In this document: piece by piece, positions 26,871-34,955 of the stretch | Position numbering within the stretch: position 1 is the first letter of the stretch | Layout: each line of letters opens with the position of its first letter | Origin: JBGPGW01 sp046349515 | Lineage (GTDB): Bacteria > Pseudomonadota > Alphaproteobacteria > CADEGL01 | NCBI GenBank assembly: GCA_046349515.1 | Contig: JAXMCE010000002.1 | Span: forward strand, 186,001 to 250,000 | Direction of reading: 5' to 3' | Length of the DNA: 64,000 bases | Translations under genes and position numbers: made by a program | The notes under the pieces: model-generated | Told to the model about the DNA's origin: nothing | The model's input: the letters and a program-made list of their open reading frames with translations, nothing else | Database searches by the model: none

Positions 26871-26920
26871 GGCGATCGGGCGTCGTCTTCGTGGCGCGAG
26901 GAGGCAGCGCGACAGCGCGC

Positions 26921-27643
26921 TCAGTACATGTGCTGGCCGCCGTTGATGGACATGGTCGAGCCGGTGATGAAATCGGCGTCGTCCGCGACGAGGAACAGGA
27001 CCCCGCGCGCGATGTCCTCGGCTTTCCCGAGGCGGCCCACAGGGATGCGCGCGACAATCTTCTCGAGCACGTTCGGCGGAACCGCGCGCACCATGTCGGT
27101 GTCGACATAGCCCGGTGCGATCGCATTGACGGTGATGCCTTGGGCGGCCCCTTCCTGTGCCAGCGCCTTGGTGAAGCCGTGGATGCCGGACTTCGCCGCC
27201 GCGTAGTTGACCTGGCCGTACTGCCCGGCCTGGCCGTTGATCGAGCCGATGTTGACGATGCGCCCGAACTTGCGCTCGCGCATCGATTCGATGACGCACC
27301 GGCACATGTTGAAGCAGGAGGTGAGGTTCGTGTCGATGACGGCCTGCCAATTCTCGGGGCTCATCCGCTGGAGCGTGCCGTCCCGCGTGATGCCCGCATT
27401 GTTGATGAGCACGTCGATCGGCCCGAGATCGGCGACGATCGTGTCGACGGCCTGCTTGCAGGCGTCGAACCGGGAGACGTCGAACTTGTAGACGGCAATG
27501 CCCGTCTCCTGGCTGAACGCCTTCGCGGCCTCGTCATTGCTGCCGTAATTCGCGGCGACGGCGTATCCCGCCCGCTTCAAGGCGACGCTGATCGCGCGGC
27601 CGATGCCACGCGTGCCGCCGGTCACGATTGCCACCCGTGCCAT
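26921..27643 (-). CDS. phbB: Acetoacetyl-CoA reductase
   Basis: A 240-residue short-chain dehydrogenase that makes (R)-3-hydroxybutyryl-CoA from acetoacetyl-CoA for PHB. Cofactor motif TGGTRGIG at 8-15, NNAG at about 87-90, catalytic Ser in NIGSINGQAGQ, YAAAKSG with the Tyr and Lys, and the closing SINGGQHMY. The GQAGQYGQVNY segment is characteristic of PhbB rather than FabG. It follows phaA on the same strand. Confidence 0.93.
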   Translation of the reverse strand: MARVAIVTGGTRGIGRAISVALKRAGYAVAANYGSNDEAAKAFSQETGIAVYKFDVSRFDACKQAVDTIVADLGPIDVLINNAGITRDGTLQRMSPENWQAVIDTNLTSCFNMCRCVIESMRERKFGRIVNIGSINGQAGQYGQVNYAAAKSGIHGFTKALAQEGAAQGITVNAIAPGYVDTDMVRAVPPNVLEKIVARIPVGRLGKAEDIARGVLFLVADDADFITGSTMSINGGQHMY

Positions 27644-27679
27644 AATTCGCTCCCCGATGGTCTCGACGGTTCTCCCTTC

Positions 27680-27701
27680 GCCCGCGCTCCCAGGCGCGGG
27701 C
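27680..27701 (-). other. Intercistronic hairpin between phaA and phbB
   Basis: An 8-bp GC stem (27680-27687 / 27694-27701) with a six-base loop lies in the 86-base gap between the two genes, in the transcribed direction before phbB. No T-run; it may modulate relative expression. Confidence 0.4.
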
Positions 27702-27729
27702 GGGCCGTCCCATCAGGTTAGCGCACCCG

Positions 27730-28905
27730 TCAGTCGCGCGCGACGCACATCGCGATGCCCATGCCGCCACCGATGCAAAGCGTGGCCAGGCCCTTCTTGG
27801 CCTTCCGCCGCTTCATCTCATAGAGGAGCGTCACGAGCACCCGGGCGCCCGAGGCGCCGATCGGATGGCCAAGCGCGATGGCACCGCCATTGACGTTGAC
27901 CTTGGCGACGTCCAGTCCGAGGTCCTTGTTGACGGCGCAGGCCTGGGCGGCGAAGGCCTCGTTGGCCTCGATGAGGTCGAGGTCGGAGGCAGTCCAGCCC
28001 GCCTTGGCGAGAGCGGCCTTGCTCGCCGGGATCGGGCCCGTGCCCATGATCGCCGGATCGACGCCCGCCGTTGCCCACGACACGATGCGCGCCAAGGGCT
28101 CGATGCCGCGGCGCTTCGCTTCCTCGGCAGTCATGAGGACGACGGCCGCCGCACCGTCGTTGATGCCCGAGGCATTGCCGGCCGTGACGGTGCCGTCCTT
28201 GGCGAAAGCCGGGCGCAACTTGCCGAGCGTCTCCTTGGTCGTGCCGTGGCGGGGATACTCGTCGGTGTCGACAACCACGTCGCCTTTCCGCGTCTTGATC
28301 GTGACGGGAGCAATTTCGTCCTTGAAGCGGCCCGCCTTCTGCGCCGCTTCGGCCTTCTGCTGGGAGGCGGCGGCGAGCGTGTCCTGCTCGTCGCGCGTGA
28401 TCTGCCAGCGCTGCGCGACATTTTCGGCGGTGTTGCCCATGTGATAGCCGTTGAAGGCGTCCCAGAGGCCGTCCTTGATCATCGTATCCACGAGCTGCAG
28501 ATCGCCCATCTTGGTGCCGTTCCGGAGGTGCGCGACATGCGGAGCCTGGCTCATGCTCTCCTGCCCGCCCGCGACGACGATGTCCGAATCACCGAGGCGA
28601 ATGGCCTGATAGCCGAGGGCGACCGTGCGAAGGCCCGAGCCGCACAGCTGGTTGATGCCGTAGGCCGTCTTCTCGACGGGAATGCCGGCGCCAATCGCGG
28701 CCTGGCGCGCCGGATTCTGGCCTGCCCCCGCAGCCAGGATCTGCCCCAGGATGACCTCGGTGACTTCGTCCGCTCCGACTTTGGCCCGCGCGAGCGCCTC
28801 GAGGATGGCCACGCGACCGAGGTCATGGGCCGGAAGTGCGCTCAAGGCACCGTTGAACGACCCGATGGGGGTCCGTGCGGCGGAGGCAATGACGATGTCG
28901 GCCAT
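27730..28905 (-). CDS. phaA: Acetyl-CoA acetyltransferase (beta-ketothiolase)
   Basis: A 391-residue thiolase that condenses two acetyl-CoA molecules to acetoacetyl-CoA. The nucleophilic Cys lies in INQLCGSGLR (about residue 88). The catalytic His is in GHPIGASGAR and the second Cys in CIGGGMGIA, the classic biosynthetic thiolase set. It heads phbB on the same strand and lies downstream of phaC, separated by a 197-base gap with a tandem repeat. Confidence 0.95.
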   Translation of the reverse strand: MADIVIASAARTPIGSFNGALSALPAHDLGRVAILEALARAKVGADEVTEVILGQILAAGAGQNPARQAAIGAGIPVEKTAYGINQLCGSGLRTVALGYQAIRLGDSDIVVAGGQESMSQAPHVAHLRNGTKMGDLQLVDTMIKDGLWDAFNGYHMGNTAENVAQRWQITRDEQDTLAAASQQKAEAAQKAGRFKDEIAPVTIKTRKGDVVVDTDEYPRHGTTKETLGKLRPAFAKDGTVTAGNASGINDGAAAVVLMTAEEAKRRGIEPLARIVSWATAGVDPAIMGTGPIPASKAALAKAGWTASDLDLIEANEAFAAQACAVNKDLGLDVAKVNVNGGAIALGHPIGASGARVLVTLLYEMKRRKAKKGLATLCIGGGMGIAMCVARD

Positions 28906-29012
28906 GGGGAACAGTCTCCTGTTGGAGGGCGATCGGCCTGGGCGGGGAAAGGCGCCATGCCCGCGGGCCGATCCGACACAGGTCTAAAGTATGTTGCGCT
29001 GCACAAGACATT

Positions 29013-29076
29013 CAAGCCCGGAACGTGGCAAGCCCGGAACGTGGCAAGCCCGGAACGTGGCAAGCCCGGATCATGG
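29013..29076. repeat. 16-bp tandem repeat, 3 perfect plus 1 degenerate copy
   Basis: The unit CAAGCCCGGAACGTGG occurs three times in perfect tandem (29013-29028, 29029-29044, 29045-29060), followed by a fourth copy with changes in the centre (29061-29076). It lies in the gap between the phaC end and phaA start. Confidence 0.9.
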
Positions 29077-29102
29077 CGGGTCTTGATCCGAGCGGGCCGG
29101 TT

Positions 29103-30338
29103 TCAGGACGGAACGGCCTCGAGCCACCGCAAGAGCGGGTGCCAGACCTCGGCCGCGGCCTGGGTGCTCACGATCATCCCGATATGGCCCAAGGGGGTAT
29201 GAAGAACATCCGCACCGGGAATGGCGTTGGCCAACGCCCGTGCGGATGCCGGCGGCACGATCCGGTCGCGCTCGGGCACGACGACGAGGCTGGGGCAATC
29301 GAGCGCCTGGGGCGCGACGGCAGCTCCGCCGATGCGCCAAGCACCCCTCGCTGGCGTGTTCATGCCATACCATTCGCCAAGGCAAGCCTTGGCGACGGGA
29401 TAGGCCAAGGGAACTCCGTCATTGACCCAATCTTCGAGAGCGACGAAGGCCTCCGCCTGGGGCGAGGCCGGGTCGAGCGCCACGAACCCCTGGAACTTGC
29501 GGATCGCGAGAAACGGATCGAGCGCCGCGAAGAGAATCTGAATCATGTCGACGGGCAATTCGCCCAACCGCTCGAGCGTCGGCCAGAGCGGCGCCATCGC
29601 GGCGGCCAGCACGCGGGCCTGTTCGGGGCGTTCGGCGTGGAAGTCCCACGGCGTTGCGAGCAGCGCCAACCCTGCCACGTCATCGGCACGCGCGAGAGCG
29701 AGCGTGAGAGTAAGCAACCCGCCCATGCAGTACCCGATCAAGATCGGCGGACGGCCGATCAGGTCGAGCACCGCATCGAGCGCGCGGCCGAGCCGGCCGC
29801 CTATGTAGTCGTCGAGCGTGAAACGCCGCTCCACCTCCCCGGGCGCGCCCCAATCGACGAGCAACGGGCGACAGCCGCGGGCCGCGAGAAACCGCAGCAC
29901 GCTTCTCTCGCGCGCGAGGTCGAGCACATACGCACGATTGATGAGGGACGGCACGACGAGGAGCGGCCGGGCCCGCGCATCGCCTCCGTAGTCAAGAAGA
30001 CGCGTCGTGCCTTCGCGCCACACGACGGGCGGATCGTCGAGCGCGCGACGATAGGGATGGGTCCGGTACGTTTCGATGCCGCGGAGAAGCGCATCGAGGC
30101 GGCAGCGGATCTCCCGCTCAACCGCGCTTCGAAGCGCGGCGTCGGGGACGCGCTCGAGGTCGCGCGCGAGTGCCTTCGCCGTTCCTCCGAGATTTCCCTT
30201 CCAAAGCGACGATCCGCTTCTCAATTGCGGCAAGGCGGCGAGCGAGCCGAGCCAAGTCGAGAGAGCCGTTCCGAGATGATAGGGGAGCGGCCGCGGCGCC
30301 AAGCGGCGATGGGGCGCGGCTCGCGCCGGTTGGGCCAT
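29103..30338 (-). CDS. phaC: PHA synthase-family alpha/beta hydrolase (PhaC-like)
   Basis: A 411-residue protein related to class III-type polyhydroxyalkanoate synthases, which polymerise 3-hydroxyacyl-CoA. The lipase-like box is GYCMGG with the nucleophilic Cys, the acidic residue is in VVPERDRIVPP and the His in GHIGMIV. WDFHAERPEQA and LLVDWGAPG are other PhaC features. ATG 30338 was chosen because GGGAGG lies just upstream. Its length is between class III PhaC (about 360) and class I (about 590). The first 74 codons overlap, in another frame, the ORF at 30118-30522. Confidence 0.82.
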   Translation of the reverse strand: MAQPARAAPHRRLAPRPLPYHLGTALSTWLGSLAALPQLRSGSSLWKGNLGGTAKALARDLERVPDAALRSAVEREIRCRLDALLRGIETYRTHPYRRALDDPPVVWREGTTRLLDYGGDARARPLLVVPSLINRAYVLDLARERSVLRFLAARGCRPLLVDWGAPGEVERRFTLDDYIGGRLGRALDAVLDLIGRPPILIGYCMGGLLTLTLALARADDVAGLALLATPWDFHAERPEQARVLAAAMAPLWPTLERLGELPVDMIQILFAALDPFLAIRKFQGFVALDPASPQAEAFVALEDWVNDGVPLAYPVAKACLGEWYGMNTPARGAWRIGGAAVAPQALDCPSLVVVPERDRIVPPASARALANAIPGADVLHTPLGHIGMIVSTQAAAEVWHPLLRWLEAVPS

Positions 30339-30522
30339 TACCGCCTCCCGGTTTGAGGGCGCCGAATGCCGCCGCCAGCACGGCGGCCTGTCCGCCGAGG
30401 GCACCCAGCCACGTGGCGAGCGCCTCGCTCAGTTCCGGATCCGCCGCGGCGGCGCTCAGCTGGTCCTGCCATAAGTCGAGGCAACGTCGGGCAAGGGTTT
30501 CGAGATCGGGCGGCTCGGCCAT
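30118..30522 (-). CDS. Small PhaE-like ORF overlapping phaC
   Basis: A 134-residue ORF in a different frame from phaC, overlapping it by 221 bases. Its N-terminal part, upstream of phaC, begins MAEPPDLETLARRCLDLWQD and has the helical look of PhaE-type synthase subunits; a Gly/Pro/Ala/Ser-rich linker follows, then a short heptad-like segment (LARLARRLAAIEKRIVALE) and a basic tail. The helix-plus-coiled-coil layout fits a synthase partner. It could still be a chance open frame in GC-rich DNA. Confidence 0.45.
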   Translation of the reverse strand: MAEPPDLETLARRCLDLWQDQLSAAAADPELSEALATWLGALGGQAAVLAAAFGALKPGGGNGPTGASRAPSPLGAAAAPLSSRNGSLDLARLARRLAAIEKRIVALEGKSRRNGEGTRARPRARPRRRASKRG

Positions 30523-30528
30523 CGAATA

Positions 30529-30558
30529 AGTATAGCGAAGCACCGGTGACACGGCCAA
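30529..30558 (-). promoter_or_regulatory. Promoter candidate for the PHA operon
   Basis: Read on the minus strand, TTGGCC (30558-30553), an 18-base spacer and TATACT (30534-30529). The expected start point is at about 30522, the first base of the small ORF's ATG, so its mRNA would be leaderless, or else phaC has a leader of about 185 bases. Confidence 0.5.
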
Positions 30559-30684
30559 GACAAGGCGCCCGTCTGGCCCGCACGAGCGGCGAAAGAGCTT
30601 GCGCAATCGAAGGTTTTCCACACAACATGACCCGAGCCCATGGTGCGCGGCGGATTTATGGCGGCCGCGGGAGTTCGTGCAGTG

Positions 30685-31284
30685 ATGGCCCAAACGGACG
30701 AGAGCAAAAGCGCGCCGATCACGATCAAGAAGTATGCGAACCGGCGCCTCTACAACACGGCGACGAGCAGCTATGTCACGCTCGACGATCTCTGCCAGAT
30801 GGTGAAGCAGGGCGTCGAATTCACGGTGTTCGATGCCAAGACGGGCGACGACATCACGCGGTCGGTCCTGACCCAGATCATCGTCGAGGAAGAGGGCAAG
30901 GGACAGAATCTTCTTCCCATCAGTTTCCTCCGGCAGCTGATCGGATTTTATGGCGACAGCCTTCAGGGTCTTGTGCCGCGCTATCTCGAGCAGAGCATGC
31001 GCGCCTTCATCCACAATCAGGAACGCATGCGCCAATACGTGCAGAGCACGCTCGGCGGCATGTTCCCCTTCGCCCAATTCGAGGAGATGGGAAAGCAGAA
31101 CATGGCCATGATGGAGCAGGCCATGAAGATGTTCTCGCCCTTCGGCGGTGAAGGCGGCACGCCGCCCGAATCGGGATCGGCTCCGGGAACCGCCGAACCC
31201 CCCGCCAAGCTCGACGAGCTGCAGAAGAAGATCGACGCGCTCGAGAAACAGATGGAGCAGCTCGGCCGGCAGAAGCGCGACTGA
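30685..31284 (+). CDS. phaR: Polyhydroxyalkanoate synthesis repressor
   Basis: A 199-residue regulator that in known systems binds both DNA and PHB granules, repressing phasin and synthesis genes until polymer forms. The signature DNA-binding segment is ITIKKYANRRLYNTATSSYV, followed by the PHB accumulation-associated helices (FYGDSLQGLVPRYLEQSM) and a C-terminal coiled coil (LDELQKKIDALEKQMEQL). I take the ATG at 30685 to match family starts. It is divergent from the phaC operon, and the 162-base gap is a likely operator region. Confidence 0.92.
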   Translation: MAQTDESKSAPITIKKYANRRLYNTATSSYVTLDDLCQMVKQGVEFTVFDAKTGDDITRSVLTQIIVEEEGKGQNLLPISFLRQLIGFYGDSLQGLVPRYLEQSMRAFIHNQERMRQYVQSTLGGMFPFAQFEEMGKQNMAMMEQAMKMFSPFGGEGGTPPESGSAPGTAEPPAKLDELQKKIDALEKQMEQLGRQKRD

Positions 31285-31400
31285 CGCGAACGCCCGCTGG
31301 CGCGTGCATCCTGTCTCGGCAAGCGTCATCAAACCGCGCGGTCTGGCCTGGTTCCGGCCGCGGCGCACGTCTTGAAGACCCGAAGCTCGGACGACCGGCC

Positions 31401-32729
31401 ATGACCACGCCATCCCCCCCGCCACCGATCGAGGACACGAAGCTCGCGGCGCTCCGGGACGCGGCCCGCCGCCATCTTCTTCACTACGGCCGGGACTTCT
31501 CGGACATCGTGGTGACCAAGGCCTCGGGCGCGCGCATCTATGACGAAAAGGGGCGCGCCATCATCGACTTCTCGTCGGGCCAGATGTGCGCGACGCTCGG
31601 CCACAACCATCCGGCGATGGTGGCCGCGATCGAGCGCGCCTGCGGCGAATCGATCCACCTCGACAGCACGAAACTCTCGCCCGCCGTGATCGAGCTTGCG
31701 GAGTCGCTCTGCGCCCTCTTGCCGCCCTCGCTCCAGAAGGTGCAGTTCCTCTCGACGGGCGGCGAGTCGAACGAAGCGGCCCTGCGCCTGGCCAAGCTCG
31801 CGACCGGCCGCTTCGAGATCGCCGCCTATTCCAACTCCTGGCACGGCACGACGAGCGGCGCCGCATCGAGCACCTACAACGCCGGCCGCAAGGGCTATGG
31901 GCCGCCCATGCCGGGCACCTTCATGCTGCCGGCGCCGAACGCTTACCGCTGCCCGATCCGGCACTGCCGCGAGCAGTGCGACAAGACTTGCCTCGACGTC
32001 GGCTTCGCGCAATTCGACACCTGGTCGGTCGGTGCGGGCGCCGCGGTCATCGCGGAGCCCGTGCAGAGCGCCGGGGGCATGGTCGTCCCGCCCGAGGGCT
32101 ATCTCACGCGCCTCAAGGATCTGTGCCGGGAGCGGGGCATGCTCCTCATCTTCGATGAGGCGCAGACAGGGCTCGGTCGCATCGGCAGCAATTTCGCCTT
32201 CGAGGTCGAGGGCGTCGTGCCGGACATCTTGACGCTGTCCAAGACCCTTGGCGCGGGCGTGCCGCTCTCGGCCCTCGTGACGAGCGATGCGATCGCCGAG
32301 GACACGCGGCGCAAGAATTTCTCCTTCTATACGTCGCATGCGAACGACCCCCTGCCGGCGCGCGTGGGCCAGGCGGTCATTGGCGTCCTCGTCTCCGAGC
32401 GCCTGGCCGAGGTGGCATGCGCGAAGGGCCAGCGCATCCGCGAAGGGCTCGAGCAGCTGAAGCAGCGCTACGAGATGGTGGGCGACGTGCGGGGGCGCGG
32501 CATGCTCCTGGGCGTCGAGTTGGTCGAAGATCGCCACAGCCGCAAACCCGCCCTCGATCTCATCCGCCGGGCGACCGCGCGGGCGCTCGAACTCGGCCTC
32601 AACGTCAACAAGGCCGGCGGCGAATATGCCGTCTGGCGCATCGCCCCGCCGATCACGATCGACGACGGCGACATCGACCGCGGCCTCGAGGTCCTCGACG
32701 CCGCCCTCCGGGATTCGGACGTACACTAA
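31401..32729 (+). CDS. Class III aminotransferase, 2,2-dialkylglycine-decarboxylase-like
   Basis: A 442-residue PLP enzyme. Segments FSSGQMCATLGHNHP, GGESNEAALRLAK, SWHGTTSGAASSTYNAGRK, DEAQTGLGR, LSKTLGAGVPLSALV (PLP Lys) and FYTSHANDPLP follow 2,2-dialkylglycine decarboxylase (DgdA) closely. That enzyme both decarboxylates and transaminates. A Cys-rich insertion near 178-195 (RCPIRHCREQCDKTC) is unlike the DgdA I know and could bind metal. It is followed five bases later by a GMC oxidoreductase. The exact substrate is unknown. Confidence 0.85.
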   Translation: MTTPSPPPPIEDTKLAALRDAARRHLLHYGRDFSDIVVTKASGARIYDEKGRAIIDFSSGQMCATLGHNHPAMVAAIERACGESIHLDSTKLSPAVIELAESLCALLPPSLQKVQFLSTGGESNEAALRLAKLATGRFEIAAYSNSWHGTTSGAASSTYNAGRKGYGPPMPGTFMLPAPNAYRCPIRHCREQCDKTCLDVGFAQFDTWSVGAGAAVIAEPVQSAGGMVVPPEGYLTRLKDLCRERGMLLIFDEAQTGLGRIGSNFAFEVEGVVPDILTLSKTLGAGVPLSALVTSDAIAEDTRRKNFSFYTSHANDPLPARVGQAVIGVLVSERLAEVACAKGQRIREGLEQLKQRYEMVGDVRGRGMLLGVELVEDRHSRKPALDLIRRATARALELGLNVNKAGGEYAVWRIAPPITIDDGDIDRGLEVLDAALRDSDVH

Positions 32730-32734
32730 GCGCG

Positions 32735-34333
32735 ATGCGGAGCGACTACGTCATCGTCGGCGCGGGCTCCGCGGGCTGCGTGCTCGCGGGACGCTTGAGC
32801 GAGGGCGGGGATGCGACCGTCACCCTCATCGAGGCCGGCGGTTCCGACCGAAGCCCGCTCATCCGCGTACCGATCGGATTGCTCTGGGTGATGCAGGGTG
32901 GACGGTACGACTGGGGATTCGCGACGACGCCGCAAGCGGGATTGGGCGGCCGCGCGCTCCGCTATCCGCGCGGCAGGGTGCTCGGCGGATCGAGCTCGAT
33001 CAACGGCATGACCGCCATCCGCGGCCAGGCGGAAGACTTCGAGGCCTGGGCCGCGCATGGCTGTGAGGGCTGGGATTTCAGAAGCATCCTTCCCTACTTC
33101 AAGAAGCTCGAATCCTATCCCGGCGGCGGGGACCAGTATCACGGCGCCTTCGGGCCCATCGGCCTCGCCGATGTGAGCTATCGCCCGCCCGTGGCGAATG
33201 CCGTGATCGCGGCATGCGTCGAAGCCGGGATCCCGCGGAACGACGACTTCAACGGCGCGCGGCAGGAAGGTGCCGGCTACTACCAGAACAACATGCGGCG
33301 CGGCCTGCGCGAAAGCGCATCGGTCGGCTATCTCCGCCCGGCCGCGCGGCGCCCGAACTTGACCGTGCTGACGCGCGCGCAGGTCGTGCGCATCAACGTC
33401 GAGGGCGACCGTGCCTGCTCGGTCACGATCAAGCAAGGCGGCGAAACCAAGACCATCGAAGCCGGGCGGGAGATCATCCTCTCGGCGGGTGCGATCCAGA
33501 GCCCCCAGCTTCTTCTTCTCTCGGGCGTCGGACCCGAGGACGAGCTCAAGCGCCACGGCATCCCCGTCGTGCGGAGGCTCGACGGCGTGGGGCGGAACTT
33601 CCACGACCACATCGACGTCCCCGTCATCGCCCAAGTCAGCGAGGGATCAGCGCTCCACAGCCAGTACACGCCGCTTCGCACCCTGGGCCATGCGCTCCGC
33701 TACGCGTTCCTGCGCACGGGCCCGCTCGCCGTCGTCACGTCGCCCGTCGGAATCTTCACGCGCTCGCGCGCGGAGGTGCCGACGCCCGACCTCCAATACC
33801 ATGTGGCGTTGTGGGGATTCCTTGGCCACGGCGCGATCAAGCTGAAGCTCGACGCGGTCACCGCCGCCGTCTGTCCCATGCGTCCCACGAGCCGCGGCAC
33901 GATCCGGCTCGCCAGCGCCGATCCCTTCGCAGCACCGCTCATCGATCCCAACTACCTCGCGACGGAAGACGACCGGCGGACGATTCTCGACGCGATCCGC
34001 GTGACGCGCCGGATCACGGCGCAGCCGGCCTTCAAGCCGTTCTTCGAGAAGGAGCTCTATCCGGGCCCGGCGAAAGAGAGCGACGAGGATCTCATGGCAT
34101 TCGTTCGTGAGAACGCCGACACCGTCTACCACCCGGTCGGCACCTGCCGGATGGGTCGAGCGGATGACCCGGCGACGGTCGTGACGCCTGATCTCCGCGT
34201 GAACGGCATCCGCTCCTTGCGAGTCGTCGATGCGTCCATCATGCCGCGCGTCGTCAGCGGCAACACCAACCTGCCGGTCATGATGATCGCCGAGCGGGCG
34301 GCCGATCTCATCCGGGGCTCACGGTCCGTTTAG
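32735..34333 (+). CDS. GMC-family FAD oxidoreductase
   Basis: A 532-residue flavoprotein of the choline dehydrogenase/glucose oxidase family. N-terminal dinucleotide fold VGAGSAGCVLAGRL, the family signatures RGRVLGGSSSINGM and SAGAIQSPQLLLLSGVG, and a C-terminal active-site His in YHPVGTCRMG with the NTNLPVMMIAERAAD closing helix. It oxidises an alcohol; which one is unclear, though choline-type substrates are common. It lies five bases after the class III aminotransferase and is probably co-transcribed. Confidence 0.9.
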   Translation: MRSDYVIVGAGSAGCVLAGRLSEGGDATVTLIEAGGSDRSPLIRVPIGLLWVMQGGRYDWGFATTPQAGLGGRALRYPRGRVLGGSSSINGMTAIRGQAEDFEAWAAHGCEGWDFRSILPYFKKLESYPGGGDQYHGAFGPIGLADVSYRPPVANAVIAACVEAGIPRNDDFNGARQEGAGYYQNNMRRGLRESASVGYLRPAARRPNLTVLTRAQVVRINVEGDRACSVTIKQGGETKTIEAGREIILSAGAIQSPQLLLLSGVGPEDELKRHGIPVVRRLDGVGRNFHDHIDVPVIAQVSEGSALHSQYTPLRTLGHALRYAFLRTGPLAVVTSPVGIFTRSRAEVPTPDLQYHVALWGFLGHGAIKLKLDAVTAAVCPMRPTSRGTIRLASADPFAAPLIDPNYLATEDDRRTILDAIRVTRRITAQPAFKPFFEKELYPGPAKESDEDLMAFVRENADTVYHPVGTCRMGRADDPATVVTPDLRVNGIRSLRVVDASIMPRVVSGNTNLPVMMIAERAADLIRGSRSV

Positions 34334-34342
34334 GCACGCAGA

Positions 34343-34370
34343 ACGGCCGCGCCCTCCCGGACGCGGCCGT
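34343..34370. terminator. Putative stem-loop between convergent genes
   Basis: A 9-bp stem (34343-34351 with 34362-34370) and a ten-base loop, positioned between the ends of the GMC gene and the DUF305 gene. There is no T-run on either strand. Confidence 0.4.
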
Positions 34371-34390
34371 CGGCGCTCGATGAGCGCTGC

Positions 34391-34861
34391 TCACTTCGGA
34401 TGCTTGGCAAGCCAGTCTTTGAGGAACTCGATCTCCTTCGCCTGCGTGGCCGCGATTTCCTCGGCCAGCTTGCGCAGTTCCGGATCCTTGCCCTTGGCGA
34501 GCACGTCTTTGGCCATCTCCACCGCCATCTGGTGATGCGGAACCATCTCGGCCGCGAAGTCGTGGTCGGAATCGCCGGTCAAGGGCGTGCCCATCATGCC
34601 CATCCGTGGGCCGTGCTGCCCCATCATCCCGCCTTGTCCCATCATTCCCGGCTGCATCATGCCGCCCTGACCCATCATGCCAGGCTGCATCATTCCAGCC
34701 TGGCCCATCATGGGCTGCATCATTCCTTGGTTCATCATGCCGCGATGCATGGACCAAGGTCCTGGCATGACGCTATGAACGAGGAAGCCGAGAACGAACC
34801 ATACGACGAACACGACGATGGAACCGACAAGCGCGGCGAGTGCGACATTCTTCAGTGACAT
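34391..34861 (-). CDS. DUF305 protein with Met-rich repeats
   Basis: A 156-residue protein with a membrane anchor (about 8-29), a Met/Gly/Gln-rich low-complexity region (38-90) with several copies of GMMQPGMMGQ, and a DUF305 four-helix domain (HDFAAEMVPHHQMAVEMA at 100-117). DUF305 proteins are ferritin-like, and many bind copper. The Met-rich region is a plausible Cu(I) site in the periplasm. It starts at 34861 after a GGAGGG ribosome site and lies next to copper genes (CsoR, copper ATPase), supporting a copper role. Confidence 0.82.
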   Translation of the reverse strand: MSLKNVALAALVGSIVVFVVWFVLGFLVHSVMPGPWSMHRGMMNQGMMQPMMGQAGMMQPGMMGQGGMMQPGMMGQGGMMGQHGPRMGMMGTPLTGDSDHDFAAEMVPHHQMAVEMAKDVLAKGKDPELRKLAEEIAATQAKEIEFLKDWLAKHPK

Positions 34862-34955
34862 TGTTCGACCCTCCTTCGGGGGCAGGAATTGAGACGTCGC
34901 GCCGGGCGCGGCGGCGCACGGCATTTGAGACAACGGCGCGATCTTCGGAGGCGCG

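Noticed and set aside
29013..29076. Possible CRISPR array
   Set aside because: Units are directly adjacent 16-mers with no spacers, so this is a simple tandem repeat.
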